From Bacteroidales bacterium (lineage in GTDB: Bacteria; Bacteroidota; Bacteroidia; Bacteroidales; UBA932): a stretch of 42,028 nt of DNA. The stretch covers positions 1 to 42,028 of the forward strand of contig JAGCYC010000002.1 in assembly GCA_017961015.1 (NCBI GenBank), read 5' to 3'. Below the pieces are notes generated by a model. It saw only the letters and a program-made list of their open reading frames with translations. It was not told the DNA's origin and did not search any database. This document shows, piece after piece, positions 24,948-34,158 of this stretch (position 1 is the stretch's first letter; the number at the start of each line of letters is the position of its first letter). A program made the position numbers and the translations under genes.

Positions 24948-26165
24948 TTACTGCTGGGGTTTCCAATAATTATGCTTGGCCATGGCGTTTATGCCGTAGC
25001 GGTGATGCTGGTACGGGATCTTCTTGCCCGCCTCGGCCTTGTTGGTGGGGTCGTCGGGCATGAGGAAGTCGCGCTGGCCGTGGAAGGAACCCATACCGCC
25101 CTTGTGGCCGTAACGCTGGCCGGTGGTGGTATGGACATAGTTTGCAAACTGCTCCAGATTGTTGCAGCCCTGGGAGAAGGTATCACCTACGTTTTCGCAG
25201 GGGATAATCTGGCAGGGAACCCAACCGCTGGCAGGGTTAAGGTTGGAGGGGTAGTCGGAAGCACGGGTTGCCGATGCTCCGCCGTTGGTGCTGTACTTCT
25301 GCGAAACGAAGAAGTTGCAGTACTGTGCGCCCCATGCCCATGAGCTGTAGCTGCCGGGGTTGTCGAAGATAAGGAGAGTCTCGGGGTTCTCGGACTTGGG
25401 GCCGAGGAACTGGGACAGGTACTGGACAAAGGTCCGGAGGGCGGTGCCGCTCAGAGGGTCGTTGTTGGATTCCAGGTCCAGGTCGTAACCGTCTATACCA
25501 CCTTCGAACACTTCGTCAAGAAGCGGCTTGGCGGCATATACGCACCATTCGGGGAACTGGCCGTTGGCGGCGCTGGCGTTGCGGGACATGTCCTGCTTGA
25601 GGGCGTTGCAACCGGCGGCGCGGGCGTTGTTCTCCAGGGTCTGTTCGTCCAGATCGGGGTGCTCGTCTATGTATTTGTAGTAGGCGTCCATGAAGGAGGG
25701 GATCTCGGCCTCGAATGCCCAGTTGCCGTTAGTGGCAAGAATCTGGGTGATGCGGCAGCCCACAACCCTCATGCCCTTGATCTCGCGGCAGGCCTGCATC
25801 TCCACATAGTCGATGGTGCCCTTCTTGGGCATACCGCCCCAGAGGTTGATGATGTCCAGGGAGTCGGGAAGGTCGGCGAAGCGGAAACGGAGGGTGCCGA
25901 AGTCGGCGAAGAACATGTAGGAGATACTGCGGGTGGCAAGGCCTTTCTCGTCGTAGGCGGCGTCTTTCCAGGCACGCAGTGACTCGTAATACTCGTTGTC
26001 CTGCAGGACGTTCACAAGGCCACTGCCCTCTACCCAGTTGAACAGGTAGTTGTCGAAGACGTCGTGCACGTCGGAGGTAGCCTTGATGTCAAGCGGCTTT
26101 GCTTCTTTCTGGCAGGCGCCCAGGCAGAGGGCGGCTATAGCGAGAAATATAATACTCTTTTTCAT
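24948..26165 (-). CDS. GH18 lipoprotein, probable endo-beta-N-acetylglucosaminidase
   Basis: This 405-residue lipoprotein has signal MKKSIIFLAIAALCLGAC (Cys18). The GH18 catalytic strand EGGIDGYDLDLESNND has all three acids of DxxDxDxE: D225 (in DG), D228, D230 and E232. It is therefore expected to be active by substrate-assisted catalysis. It looks like the BT1044-type GH18 family found in N-glycan loci of Bacteroides; the exact specificity (high-mannose or complex type) cannot be read from sequence. It lies 13 bases after SusD1. The shorter protein at 7424-8347 occupies the same position in the other locus but has lost these acids. Confidence 0.82.
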   Translation of the reverse strand: MKKSIIFLAIAALCLGACQKEAKPLDIKATSDVHDVFDNYLFNWVEGSGLVNVLQDNEYYESLRAWKDAAYDEKGLATRSISYMFFADFGTLRFRFADLPDSLDIINLWGGMPKKGTIDYVEMQACREIKGMRVVGCRITQILATNGNWAFEAEIPSFMDAYYKYIDEHPDLDEQTLENNARAAGCNALKQDMSRNASAANGQFPEWCVYAAKPLLDEVFEGGIDGYDLDLESNNDPLSGTALRTFVQYLSQFLGPKSENPETLLIFDNPGSYSSWAWGAQYCNFFVSQKYSTNGGASATRASDYPSNLNPASGWVPCQIIPCENVGDTFSQGCNNLEQFANYVHTTTGQRYGHKGGMGSFHGQRDFLMPDDPTNKAEAGKKIPYQHHRYGINAMAKHNYWKPQQ

Positions 26166-26178
26166 AAGCTGCTGTTAT

Positions 26179-27786
26179 TTAACGTTTGTCCCACCATACC
26201 TGAGTACCGCCGTTGTCGCCGGAACCACCGCTGGCTTCCTGGTTCAGGATCTCAATGCCTTCGGCCAGGTTGGCGGCGTTGGCCTGGGATTCGGAAGCGG
26301 GATAGACAAGGCGGCGCACCTGCTTGGCCGTGTTGATGGTACCGTTGGAACGGTTCTGCACGGTAGGGATGAGCTTGGGATAGCCGCTGCGGCGGAATTC
26401 GGCCCAGGCTTCCATGCCCTCGGGGAACATGGCGATGTACTTCTGGGTGATAATCTGTTCGAGATGCTTCTCCGTGGTGGTCTGGGACGACCAGGCAACG
26501 GAGACGTCGGTAAGAGCTGTGCTGTAGGAGTTGGATTCGGTTACCGGGTCGGTGTAGGTTGCGGGGGCAGCCGTTACGGCCAGGTAGTTGGTGGCGCCGT
26601 CTACGCCCCAGAGCTCGAAGCTGCGGCGGATACCGTTCTCATACCAGGTCTGGGCCTGGGTGGGACTGTTCTGACGCAGGTAGTGCTCGGCTAAGAGGAA
26701 GTAGCTTTCGGCACCGGACATCCACATGAGGGGGTCGGAGTTGTCGGCCTTGATGTAGGACCAGCGGTCCGACGCGGCATAGGCACCGTTGATGGCTACG
26801 CCCATGCGCATTCCCACGAAGGCTGCGTTGCCCTGCTTGTCCTTTCCTATTACGAAGTACTTGTCGCGGCGGGGGTCGCTGTAGCCGTTCATGTAGCACA
26901 GGATGGAAGCTCCGGCCTTGGCGTCACCGTCGTTGAAGTTGTAGGCGATCACATAGAGGGGATTCTCCCAGGAAGCGCCCGAAGCGGGATGGATGGCGGC
27001 GTTTTCGGTCAGGAAGCCGAGGGTGTTGCCTATAGCGGCCTGGGCCTGGGCGTTGTACAGGGCCTGGTCGGCATAGTAGACGCGGAGGGCGAGGCGCAGG
27101 CGCAGGGTGTTGGCGAACTGGACCCACTTGGTAAGGTCTCCGTAGAAGACATTGTCGAAGCGGGAGATGTCCAGGGTGTTGTTTATGGCCGCAGGAGTGA
27201 GCACGTCGATGGCGTTGCCAAGGTCGGCGAACATTGCGGTGTAAACTTCCTGCTGGCTGTCGTAGTTAAGGTGCAGGGCCTTGCCGATGCTGGAATAAGG
27301 GATGGGACCGTAGGCATCGGTAACGCGGTGCAGGGCTGCGACCTTGAGCACGTCGGCAAGGGCGGCGGCTACACCGTTGGTCTCGCGGATGGCGTCAAGC
27401 CTTGTCCAGGCGGCGATGCAGCGGACGAAGACGTCCTCGAACATGGTGCCGGCCCAGCCGTCGGCGCGCAGGTTATATACGTTGTTCTGGTCGAAGTCGG
27501 GCTTGTTGGCGGCCTGGTAACCGGAGAAGATATCGCCGGACAGGCCCTGTACCACCTGATAGCTGGCGCTGCCGTATTCGTCGTCGCCGATCTTCTGGTA
27601 GGTAGGAAGCACGTTGGCCATCATCTGGGACAGGTAGGAACCCGCACGGTTGTTGTCGTAGTCAAGGTCCGACTCGCTGGCCTGCTCCTGGTTGGTATTA
27701 CGCTCCAGATAGTCGGCCGTGCAGGAGGTAACAGCCACGGAGGCTGCGAGAACTACTGCGAAAATGCTGATAAAAATCTTTTTCAT
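26179..27786 (-). CDS. SusD/RagB-family glycan-binding lipoprotein (locus 1)
   Basis: The 535-residue product has signal MKKIFISIFAVVLAASVAVTSC (Cys22). It is of the SusD-like_2 type: LERNTNQEQASESDL near the start, VTDAYGPIPYSSIG in the middle, MFPEGMEAWAEFRRSGYPKLIP near the end. It is alignable in pattern to the locus 2 SusD (TDTYGPIPYTQIG; EAWADYRRTGFPHLIP) and of the same length. It lies 12 bases after SusC1 and 13 bases before the GH18 gene. It is expected to bind the imported glycan at the cell surface as the SusC lid. Confidence 0.93.
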   Translation of the reverse strand: MKKIFISIFAVVLAASVAVTSCTADYLERNTNQEQASESDLDYDNNRAGSYLSQMMANVLPTYQKIGDDEYGSASYQVVQGLSGDIFSGYQAANKPDFDQNNVYNLRADGWAGTMFEDVFVRCIAAWTRLDAIRETNGVAAALADVLKVAALHRVTDAYGPIPYSSIGKALHLNYDSQQEVYTAMFADLGNAIDVLTPAAINNTLDISRFDNVFYGDLTKWVQFANTLRLRLALRVYYADQALYNAQAQAAIGNTLGFLTENAAIHPASGASWENPLYVIAYNFNDGDAKAGASILCYMNGYSDPRRDKYFVIGKDKQGNAAFVGMRMGVAINGAYAASDRWSYIKADNSDPLMWMSGAESYFLLAEHYLRQNSPTQAQTWYENGIRRSFELWGVDGATNYLAVTAAPATYTDPVTESNSYSTALTDVSVAWSSQTTTEKHLEQIITQKYIAMFPEGMEAWAEFRRSGYPKLIPTVQNRSNGTINTAKQVRRLVYPASESQANAANLAEGIEILNQEASGGSGDNGGTQVWWDKR

Positions 27787-27798
27787 GGCTTCGTAGTA

Positions 27799-30700
27799 TT
27801 AGAAGGTAATCTTGGCGGAGAAGCCAATGTTGCGGGTTGCGGGAGACATGAACAGATCCAGTCCCATACCGTAGTTTCCGGCCGATGCCACCCTTTCAGG
27901 ATCGAAAGGAGCGTTGCAGTAGAGCATTGCAAGGTTGCGGCCCACAACGGAGACGTTGAGTCCCTTGATGAAGGGTACCAGCTTGTTGATGGGGATGTCG
28001 TAACCCAGGGAAACCTCGGCCAGACGGACGTTGGTCATGGAATAAGTGTAGTAGGCGCCCAGGGCGTTCTCACCGCCGTTGGCGATGTTGCGCCAGTAAT
28101 CCTGGGCCGATACGATATAGTAGGAGGCCGACTTTCCGCTCAGGTATGAGGGGGAGAAGTCGAAACCGGTCTCGCGGTTCTCCAGGGAGCGGACGGATGC
28201 ACCGTAGGCGTCCATGGTGGCTTCGGTGAGGGAGACGCCCACACCGCCAACGCGTGCGGTAATCATAAAGGCCAGGTTGATGCCGTTCCAGGAGAACTGG
28301 TTGCGCCAGGAAGCGGTCCAGTCGGGGTTCACGTTGCCGGCATACCACTGGGTGTCGGGGGTGCCGTCGTTTGCGGCCTGGTACATGACGCCGCCCTTGT
28401 CGGTACGTTCCACATAGAAGGAACCGTCCTCATAGGTCTGCATACCGGCTACGTAGAGTTCGCCCACGGGACGGCCCTCGATGAGCCAGAGGGTTGCACC
28501 GCCGGAGCCGCCCACCTTTTCGCGGGTGCTCACATAGTGCTCTTCACCGTCCTGGTAGTCAAGCATCTTCACAACCTTGTTCACGTTGCGGGTCCACAGC
28601 AGGTTGGTGGTCCAGTTCACGGGACCGAGGTCCATACCGTACTGTGCGCTGAGCTCGATACCGCTGTTGTCCACCTGGCCGGCGTTCACGTAAATCACGG
28701 AAGCGCCGCTGGTAGCCGATGCGGTAGGAGAGAACACCTGGTTGAAGGTGGAGCTGTGGTAGTAGGTACCGGACAGCTGCAGGGCGCTCTTGAACAGGCG
28801 TACGTCGAAACCGGCCTCCCAGCTGCTGGTGCGCTCGGGCTCGAAGTCGGGAGCGGTGGTCCAGGAGTTAAGGTTGGCGCGGCCTTCGGCAATGGCGTAG
28901 GTGGGGCTGAACAGGAAGCGGCGGATAGGGTTACCTACCTGAGCATAGGAAGCTCTCACCTTGGCGTAAGGGATAATGTCGGACTTCTTCTCGAACATCT
29001 CGGTGATGAGGGCCGATGCACCCACGCTGGGATAGAAAGCGGGTTTCACACCTGCGGGGGAAGCCATCTGGGAGTTCCAGTCGTTGCGGACGGTGGCCTC
29101 CAGGAAGGCGAAGTTCTTGAAGCCGATGTTCAGGGTACCGAACACGGACTGGGTCTGGTCGTTGTAGGTGGTCTTGTCGAAGCCCCTGTTGGTGGTGAGG
29201 TTGGCGAAGGTGAAGCGGTTTGCGATACCGGTAAGGTCGCCGGCCTGCAGGACGCCCCTGTAGAAGTAATCCTCGATGGCTGCGCCGGCTACGGCGTTCA
29301 GCTGGACAAGGTCTTCGCCGAAGGTCTTGTTAACGGTGACCAGTACGTCGGCATAGGTCTGACGGGTGTTCTGGTCGTCGTAGTAGTAGCGGCCGTAAGG
29401 GCCTGCGAAGGTACCGTTGGAGCCGGCATAGTGCTTCTGCTCCGCGATGGTGTGGTTGCTGTCGGTGCGCACACGGCCCTGGACGCTGAGCCAGGGAAGG
29501 ATGTCGTAGGTGAGCGAGGCGCCCAGCAGGTAACGCTCCTTACCGGTCTGGAACATGTTGCGGTTGATGGTCCAGAAGGGGTTCTGCATGCTCAGTTCGT
29601 TCACGTTCCAGTACTGCAGGGGCAGGTTGCGGGCGGGATCGAAACGCTCGTAGACGGTGTAATCCAGGAGGTCTGCGTTTGCAGGCATCAGGTAGATGGG
29701 CACCAGAGGGTTGTGATACAGACCGCCGGAAATCATGTTCTGCTCCTTCACGCGGATGTACATACCCAGCAGGCTGGCGTGCAGTTTGCCGCTGAGCAGG
29801 TCTGCGGTGTGGCGGAAGGTGGCGTTGTAACGGTTGTAGTCGTTGTTGGGAATGATACCCTTGGAATCCGTATAACCGGCCGATACATAAGTGCTGGACT
29901 TGTCGGTGCCGCCGGAAACGCTAAGGGTGTGGGCGGTGTTGTAACCGGTCTGGAAGAAGTCTTCGATCTTCCAGGAAGGAGCGGCGGCAAGCTTTTCGCC
30001 CCAGGAGGCGAAGGAGCCGGCAGCGGCACCGTACTCGTACTGCTTCTGGGGAAGCATCACGGGAGTGGAGAAGGTGGTGCTGTTGGAGTAGGACACCTTG
30101 AAGCCCTTCTCGCCGGTGCGGGAGGTGAGCATGAGGATACCGTTGGCGGCCTTGTAACCGTACAGGGCTGCTGCCGATGCACCTACAAGGGCGCTCATGT
30201 CGGCGATATCCTCGGAGTTGAGCATGGCCATACCGTCACCGGAGATGCCGGAACCCTTGTAAACGTTCCAGGCTTCGTCGGGGCTGGCAGTGGACAGGCT
30301 GGGAAGAGGAATGCCATCCAGCACATAGAGGGCATTGTTGCTGTTCATCAGAGACTTGGCACCGCGCATGACCACCTTGGTCTCGCCGCCGGCGCCGGCT
30401 GCAGTCTCGTTGATCTGAACACCGGCGATCTTGCCGGCGAGGGAATTGACCATATTGGCCTCACGGGTGACGAACACCTTTTCGTCCAGCTTCTGGACAT
30501 TGTAGGTGACGGCTTTCTCCGAGCGCTTGATGCCCAGAGCCGTAACCACAACACCCTCGAGGACGGTGGAGTCGTCGGCGAGAACTACGTCAATCCGGCT
30601 TTGACCGGCGATTTCCACAACCTGGTCCACCATTCCGATGAACGAGAACCTCAGGTGGGTGGCATCGGCCGGTACGCTCAGGCTGTAGTTGCCGTCAAAA

Positions 30701-30879
30701 TCAGTGACCGTGCCGATTCCAGGCTGGCCGTCGACAACTACGCCCGCCCCGATCAGCGGCTGGTTGGATGCATCGAAAACCGTTCCGCTCACGGTCCTGG
30801 GACCCTGTGCGAAGGCGATTAGGGAAGCAAACAAGGCGGCGGCTGCGAGGCAAACTTTACGCAAGCTGTTGCTACTCAT
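27799..30879 (-). CDS. SusC/RagA-family TonB-dependent transporter (locus 1)
   Basis: This 1026-residue outer-membrane importer has a Sec signal peptide ending LIAFAQ. It continues with a carboxypeptidase-regulatory-like domain (RTVSGTVFDASNQPLIGAG), a TonB-box-like VVVTALGIKRSEKA, a plug (KIAGVQINETAAGAGGETK, LYVLDGIPLP) and a barrel ending NIGFSAKITF. It starts the SusC1-SusD1-GH18-LamG-DUF1573 operon and has a clear -7 box about 50 bases upstream. It resembles SusC2 across its length, which suggests the two loci arose from a duplicated ancestor or handle related glycans. Confidence 0.94.
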   Translation of the reverse strand: MSSNSLRKVCLAAAALFASLIAFAQGPRTVSGTVFDASNQPLIGAGVVVDGQPGIGTVTDFDGNYSLSVPADATHLRFSFIGMVDQVVEIAGQSRIDVVLADDSTVLEGVVVTALGIKRSEKAVTYNVQKLDEKVFVTREANMVNSLAGKIAGVQINETAAGAGGETKVVMRGAKSLMNSNNALYVLDGIPLPSLSTASPDEAWNVYKGSGISGDGMAMLNSEDIADMSALVGASAAALYGYKAANGILMLTSRTGEKGFKVSYSNSTTFSTPVMLPQKQYEYGAAAGSFASWGEKLAAAPSWKIEDFFQTGYNTAHTLSVSGGTDKSSTYVSAGYTDSKGIIPNNDYNRYNATFRHTADLLSGKLHASLLGMYIRVKEQNMISGGLYHNPLVPIYLMPANADLLDYTVYERFDPARNLPLQYWNVNELSMQNPFWTINRNMFQTGKERYLLGASLTYDILPWLSVQGRVRTDSNHTIAEQKHYAGSNGTFAGPYGRYYYDDQNTRQTYADVLVTVNKTFGEDLVQLNAVAGAAIEDYFYRGVLQAGDLTGIANRFTFANLTTNRGFDKTTYNDQTQSVFGTLNIGFKNFAFLEATVRNDWNSQMASPAGVKPAFYPSVGASALITEMFEKKSDIIPYAKVRASYAQVGNPIRRFLFSPTYAIAEGRANLNSWTTAPDFEPERTSSWEAGFDVRLFKSALQLSGTYYHSSTFNQVFSPTASATSGASVIYVNAGQVDNSGIELSAQYGMDLGPVNWTTNLLWTRNVNKVVKMLDYQDGEEHYVSTREKVGGSGGATLWLIEGRPVGELYVAGMQTYEDGSFYVERTDKGGVMYQAANDGTPDTQWYAGNVNPDWTASWRNQFSWNGINLAFMITARVGGVGVSLTEATMDAYGASVRSLENRETGFDFSPSYLSGKSASYYIVSAQDYWRNIANGGENALGAYYTYSMTNVRLAEVSLGYDIPINKLVPFIKGLNVSVVGRNLAMLYCNAPFDPERVASAGNYGMGLDLFMSPATRNIGFSAKITF

Positions 30880-30928
30880 TTGAAATTTGAAATTATTTGG
30901 TTAGTTGTTAGTGCTTGTTTACAGAGTA

Positions 30929-30936
30929 CAAAGATA
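30929..30936 (-). promoter_or_regulatory. -7 box of the SusC1 operon
   Basis: A perfect TATCTTTG on the minus strand lies 49 bases before the SusC1 start. The -33 region is T-rich without a clear TTTG, which fits a promoter that needs an activator. No sigma/anti-sigma or hybrid two-component regulator gene is nearby. Confidence 0.6.
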
Positions 30937-30996
30937 CTCAATAATTCCGAAAGTAAAATCGATTTAACGCTAAACTTTTGCTAAACCAACGCGCGC

Positions 30997-32028
30997 CTAC
31001 ATAGCGTACACGGAGGAGGCTTCCGGGGTTTCGTCTCCCCAGCGCAGCGCTATCGAATCCAAAATGGAAAGGATTTCGTCCGGGTCCGTACTTGTTACCA
31101 GGCGTATGCGGGTTTCCTTGAAGTCCCTGAGGCCCTTGAAATAGCAGCTCAGGTGACGGCGCATCTCATACACTCCCCTTACCGGGCCTTTCAGCTCCAG
31201 CGAGAGGGCAAAATGCCGTTTTGCCAGGGCCACGCGCTCGTTTACGGGCATAGGAGGCAGCTCCTCGCCGGTATCCAGAAGATGCCTTATCTCGGTGAAG
31301 ATCCAGGGATGGCCGAAGCTGGCGCGTCCCACCATTATTCCGTCCACTCCATAGCGTTCGAAGGCCTCCAGGGCATCCCGGGCCGATGCTATGTCGCCGT
31401 TGCCGATAATGGGAATGTGCATCCTGGGATTGTTTTTCACCTCGCCGATGAGGGTCCAGTCGGCCTGGCCCTTGTACATCTGGCAGCGGGTGCGGCCGTG
31501 TATGGTGAGGGCTGCTATCCCGACGTCCTGCAGGCGCTCGGCCAGTTCCACTATTATCCTGCTGCCGTCGTCCCAGCCCAGGCGGGTCTTTACGGTGACG
31601 GGCTTGCCGACAGCCTCCACTATGGCTTTGGTTATGGCCACCATCTTGTCGGGCTCCCGCATCATACCGCTGCCGGCGCCGCGGCCGGCTATCTTGCTCA
31701 CGGGACAGCCGAAGTTTATGTCTATGATATCGGCCCCGTGGCCTCCGGCAAGTTCGGCGGCCCTGTCGGCCATACGGGCGGCGTCCACCATAGCCTCGGG
31801 AATGCTGCCGTAGATCTGCACCGCGACGGGGGCTTCCTCCTCCAGCGTGTGCATCTTGGCTATGGTTTTGGCAACATCCCTCACCAGGCCGTCGGAACTC
31901 ACGAACTCGGTGGTTACCATAGCGGCTCCGGCCTCGCGGCACAGGATGCGGAAGGACGCATCGGTCACGTCCTCCATCGGTGCCAGCGTAACGGGACCCT
32001 CACCCAGGTCTATATTGCCTATTTTCAT
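30997..32028 (-). CDS. dusB: tRNA-dihydrouridine synthase
   Basis: This flavoenzyme reduces specific uridines in the tRNA D-loop. The 343-residue product has the FMN-binding TIM-barrel start VTLAPMEDVTDASFR (14-28) and the active-site motif INFGCPVSKI, with catalytic Cys108. VTVKTRLGWDD and LTIHGRTRCQMY carry the FMN-contacting residues. The C-terminal helical region includes MRRHLSCYFKGL. Its start is 3 bases after the lpxK stop, so it is the last gene of frr-aroF-lpxK-dusB. Assignment to the DusB subgroup is by general similarity. Confidence 0.93.
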   Translation of the reverse strand: MKIGNIDLGEGPVTLAPMEDVTDASFRILCREAGAAMVTTEFVSSDGLVRDVAKTIAKMHTLEEEAPVAVQIYGSIPEAMVDAARMADRAAELAGGHGADIIDINFGCPVSKIAGRGAGSGMMREPDKMVAITKAIVEAVGKPVTVKTRLGWDDGSRIIVELAERLQDVGIAALTIHGRTRCQMYKGQADWTLIGEVKNNPRMHIPIIGNGDIASARDALEAFERYGVDGIMVGRASFGHPWIFTEIRHLLDTGEELPPMPVNERVALAKRHFALSLELKGPVRGVYEMRRHLSCYFKGLRDFKETRIRLVTSTDPDEILSILDSIALRWGDETPEASSVYAM

Positions 32029-32031
32029 GGG

Positions 32032-33096
32032 CTAGAGGGCCTCCAGAAGGGTTTTGTCAAAATCGGCCTTCTCTTCGGGGGTGAGGAAGACGGCCTCCAC
32101 GGGCAGGTAGAAGATACGCTGGCGGAGTGAGTCGGAAAGCCCGGGCGCCTCCTCCACCCTCTGGGCATCCTTTTCGGTGGTCACCAGGCAGGCGGTGGGG
32201 TTGGCCTTCACGGCCGCCTCCAGGCGGGCCACATCGGCCCGGGTATAGCGGTGATGGTCGGGGAAGGCTATGCGCTCCACTATCTTGTAACTGTCGGACA
32301 GGTAGCTCCTCAGGGGGGCGTCGTTGGCTATTCCGGTGAACAGCACCAGGCGTTTGGAATAGGTGTAGCGGATATCGGCCTCGGGGAAGACGGACTCCAT
32401 ACCGCCATAGGAGAGGGTGGTGAAATACAGTTTCTGCTGCGGCTTCAGGCCAAGGTACTGTCTCCAGCGGGAACGCTCCCAGCCGTCCAGGAAGGAGGGG
32501 CACTTGGTGATTATCACTATTCCGGCCTTTTTTATGCGCGAGGGAAGATCCCTCAGACGGCCCCAGGGCATAAGGCGGTCCTTGTGTACGGGGCGGTTGT
32601 AATCTACCAGGACTATGTCCAGTGAGCAGCGCAGGCGGCGGTACTGGAAGGCGTCGTCCAGCACTATGAGCTGGGCTGCGGGGAAGTCCCGGTGCAAGCA
32701 GCGGCGGGCCTTTTTATTGCCATCCAGCTCCTCGGGACGGGTGAGCAGACGGGCTCCCTCCACACGGTCCTTGTCCACCGCAACAGTAACCTGCGGGAAC
32801 TTCCTGGCAAGCTGCAGGGGCTCGTCCCCGAACTGCTGGGCGCTGCCGTCGCGGGGCACTTTCTGGAAGCCCCGGCTGCGGCGTTTGTACCCGCGCGAAA
32901 GGACGGCAAGCTCGCTGTAGGCCCATTGGTCGGAAGCAAGCAAATGCCTCAGGACCAGTTCAGTATGGGGCGTTTTACCGGTGCCTCCCACCGTTATGTT
33001 GCCTATGCCCACCGTAGGGACGGGGGCCTGGAAACTCTTTTTCCAGCCTTTGTCGTAAAAGAGGTGGCGCAGGGCCAGTATGAGGCGGTACAACAT
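32032..33096 (-). CDS. lpxK: Tetraacyldisaccharide 4'-kinase
   Basis: LpxK phosphorylates the 4' position of the lipid A disaccharide at the inner membrane. The 354-residue product has an N-terminal hydrophobic helix (MLYRLILALRHLFYD) and the P-loop GNITVGGTGKTP (32-43). Further family motifs are VLSRGYKR, VDKDRVEGA, LDDAFQYRRL (metal/nucleotide site) and FTGIANDAP with the following FPDHHRYT. It lies 12 bases after the DAHP synthase gene and 3 bases before dusB. It is consistent with a Gram-negative outer membrane. Confidence 0.95.
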   Translation of the reverse strand: MLYRLILALRHLFYDKGWKKSFQAPVPTVGIGNITVGGTGKTPHTELVLRHLLASDQWAYSELAVLSRGYKRRSRGFQKVPRDGSAQQFGDEPLQLARKFPQVTVAVDKDRVEGARLLTRPEELDGNKKARRCLHRDFPAAQLIVLDDAFQYRRLRCSLDIVLVDYNRPVHKDRLMPWGRLRDLPSRIKKAGIVIITKCPSFLDGWERSRWRQYLGLKPQQKLYFTTLSYGGMESVFPEADIRYTYSKRLVLFTGIANDAPLRSYLSDSYKIVERIAFPDHHRYTRADVARLEAAVKANPTACLVTTEKDAQRVEEAPGLSDSLRQRIFYLPVEAVFLTPEEKADFDKTLLEAL

Positions 33097-33108
33097 GCTC
33101 TGTAAATT

Positions 33109-34158
33109 TTATTTCTGCACCTGGATGGACATGCGGTGCACTTCTTCCATTATGCTCTTTATGGCCGATTCATCAAGGCCGGCCTCGCGGGCCAGTGCCA
33201 GACGGCTTTCCAGGAGCTGCTCCCAGCGGCGGGGCTGGACTATCTCCACGCCCTGCTCCTTCTTGCACAGGCCTATCTCGCGGCTCACCTGCTGGCGCTC
33301 TTCCAGTATGGCCAGAAGCTTCCCGTCCAGGCGGTCGATCTCCGTCCGAAGCGCCTCCAGGCGGGCCTGGAAGGCCTCGTCGGCACTGCTGGGGCGGCGG
33401 CGGACAAGCCCTTCCATTAGGGCTTTGAACTGCCGCGGCGAAAGCTGCTGGGCGGCATCCGAGAGGGCCTTCTCCGGTTCCGGATGCACCTCTATCATAA
33501 GACCGTCGGCAAGGCCCAGGTCGAGGGCCCTCTGGGCCAGTTCCCCTACGTAGCGGCGGTCTCCGGCCATATGCGAAGGGTCGCTGAAGAAGGGCAGCCC
33601 GGGATAAGCGGCCTTCATCCTGGCGGCCAGCTGCCAGAGCGGGGCATTGCGGTAAGGGGCTGCGTCCGTGGTATTGAAACCCCTGTGTACCAGGCCGATA
33701 TCCTTCACTCCGGCCCCTTTCAGGCGCTCTATCGCGCCCTCCCAAAGCCCGGCGTCGGGATTCAGGGGATTTTTCAGCAGCACCGGGAGGCCTGAGGCGC
33801 CGAGCGCATCGGCAAGGAGCTGGAGCTGGAAAGGACTGCCCACGGTCCGGGCGCCTATCCACACAAGGTCTACTCCTGCATCGGCACAGGCCTTGACGTG
33901 CTCCGGCGTGGCCACCTCGGTGCAGACTCTCATTCCAGTTTCCCGCTTTACCCTCATCAGCCACTGGAGTCCCTCATATCCGGGGCCTTCGTAATCGCCG
34001 GGGCGGGTGCGGGGCTTCCATAGGCCGCAGCGCAGGACTCCCACGCCGGCCGCCTTGAGCGCGACTGCGCTTTCCGTCAGGACGGCCTGCGATTCGGCAC
34101 TGCAAGGGCCGGCGATCACCACCGGCCCTGAGGCAGGGAATAAGTCCCTGATATCCAC
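33109..34158 (-). CDS. Bifunctional DAHP synthase / chorismate mutase
   Basis: This protein joins the first step of the shikimate pathway (phosphoenolpyruvate plus erythrose 4-phosphate to DAHP) to chorismate mutase. It has 349 residues. The synthase domain (about 1-250) has GPCSAES (17-23), RCGLWKPRTRPGDYEG, WIGARTVGSPFQ, LLKNPLNPD, LVHRGFNT and FFSDPSHMAGDR. The last 95 residues are an AroQ-type mutase (LRTEIDRLDGKLLAILEERQQVSREIG). The start is a GTG whose G is the last base of the frr stop TAG. The frame stays open 20 codons further into frr, but those are frr codons. Fusions of this order are known in Bacteroidota. Feedback control by prephenate or chorismate is possible but not readable. 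Confidence 0.93.
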   Translation of the reverse strand: MDIRDLFPASGPVVIAGPCSAESQAVLTESAVALKAAGVGVLRCGLWKPRTRPGDYEGPGYEGLQWLMRVKRETGMRVCTEVATPEHVKACADAGVDLVWIGARTVGSPFQLQLLADALGASGLPVLLKNPLNPDAGLWEGAIERLKGAGVKDIGLVHRGFNTTDAAPYRNAPLWQLAARMKAAYPGLPFFSDPSHMAGDRRYVGELAQRALDLGLADGLMIEVHPEPEKALSDAAQQLSPRQFKALMEGLVRRRPSSADEAFQARLEALRTEIDRLDGKLLAILEERQQVSREIGLCKKEQGVEIVQPRRWEQLLESRLALAREAGLDESAIKSIMEEVHRMSIQVQK

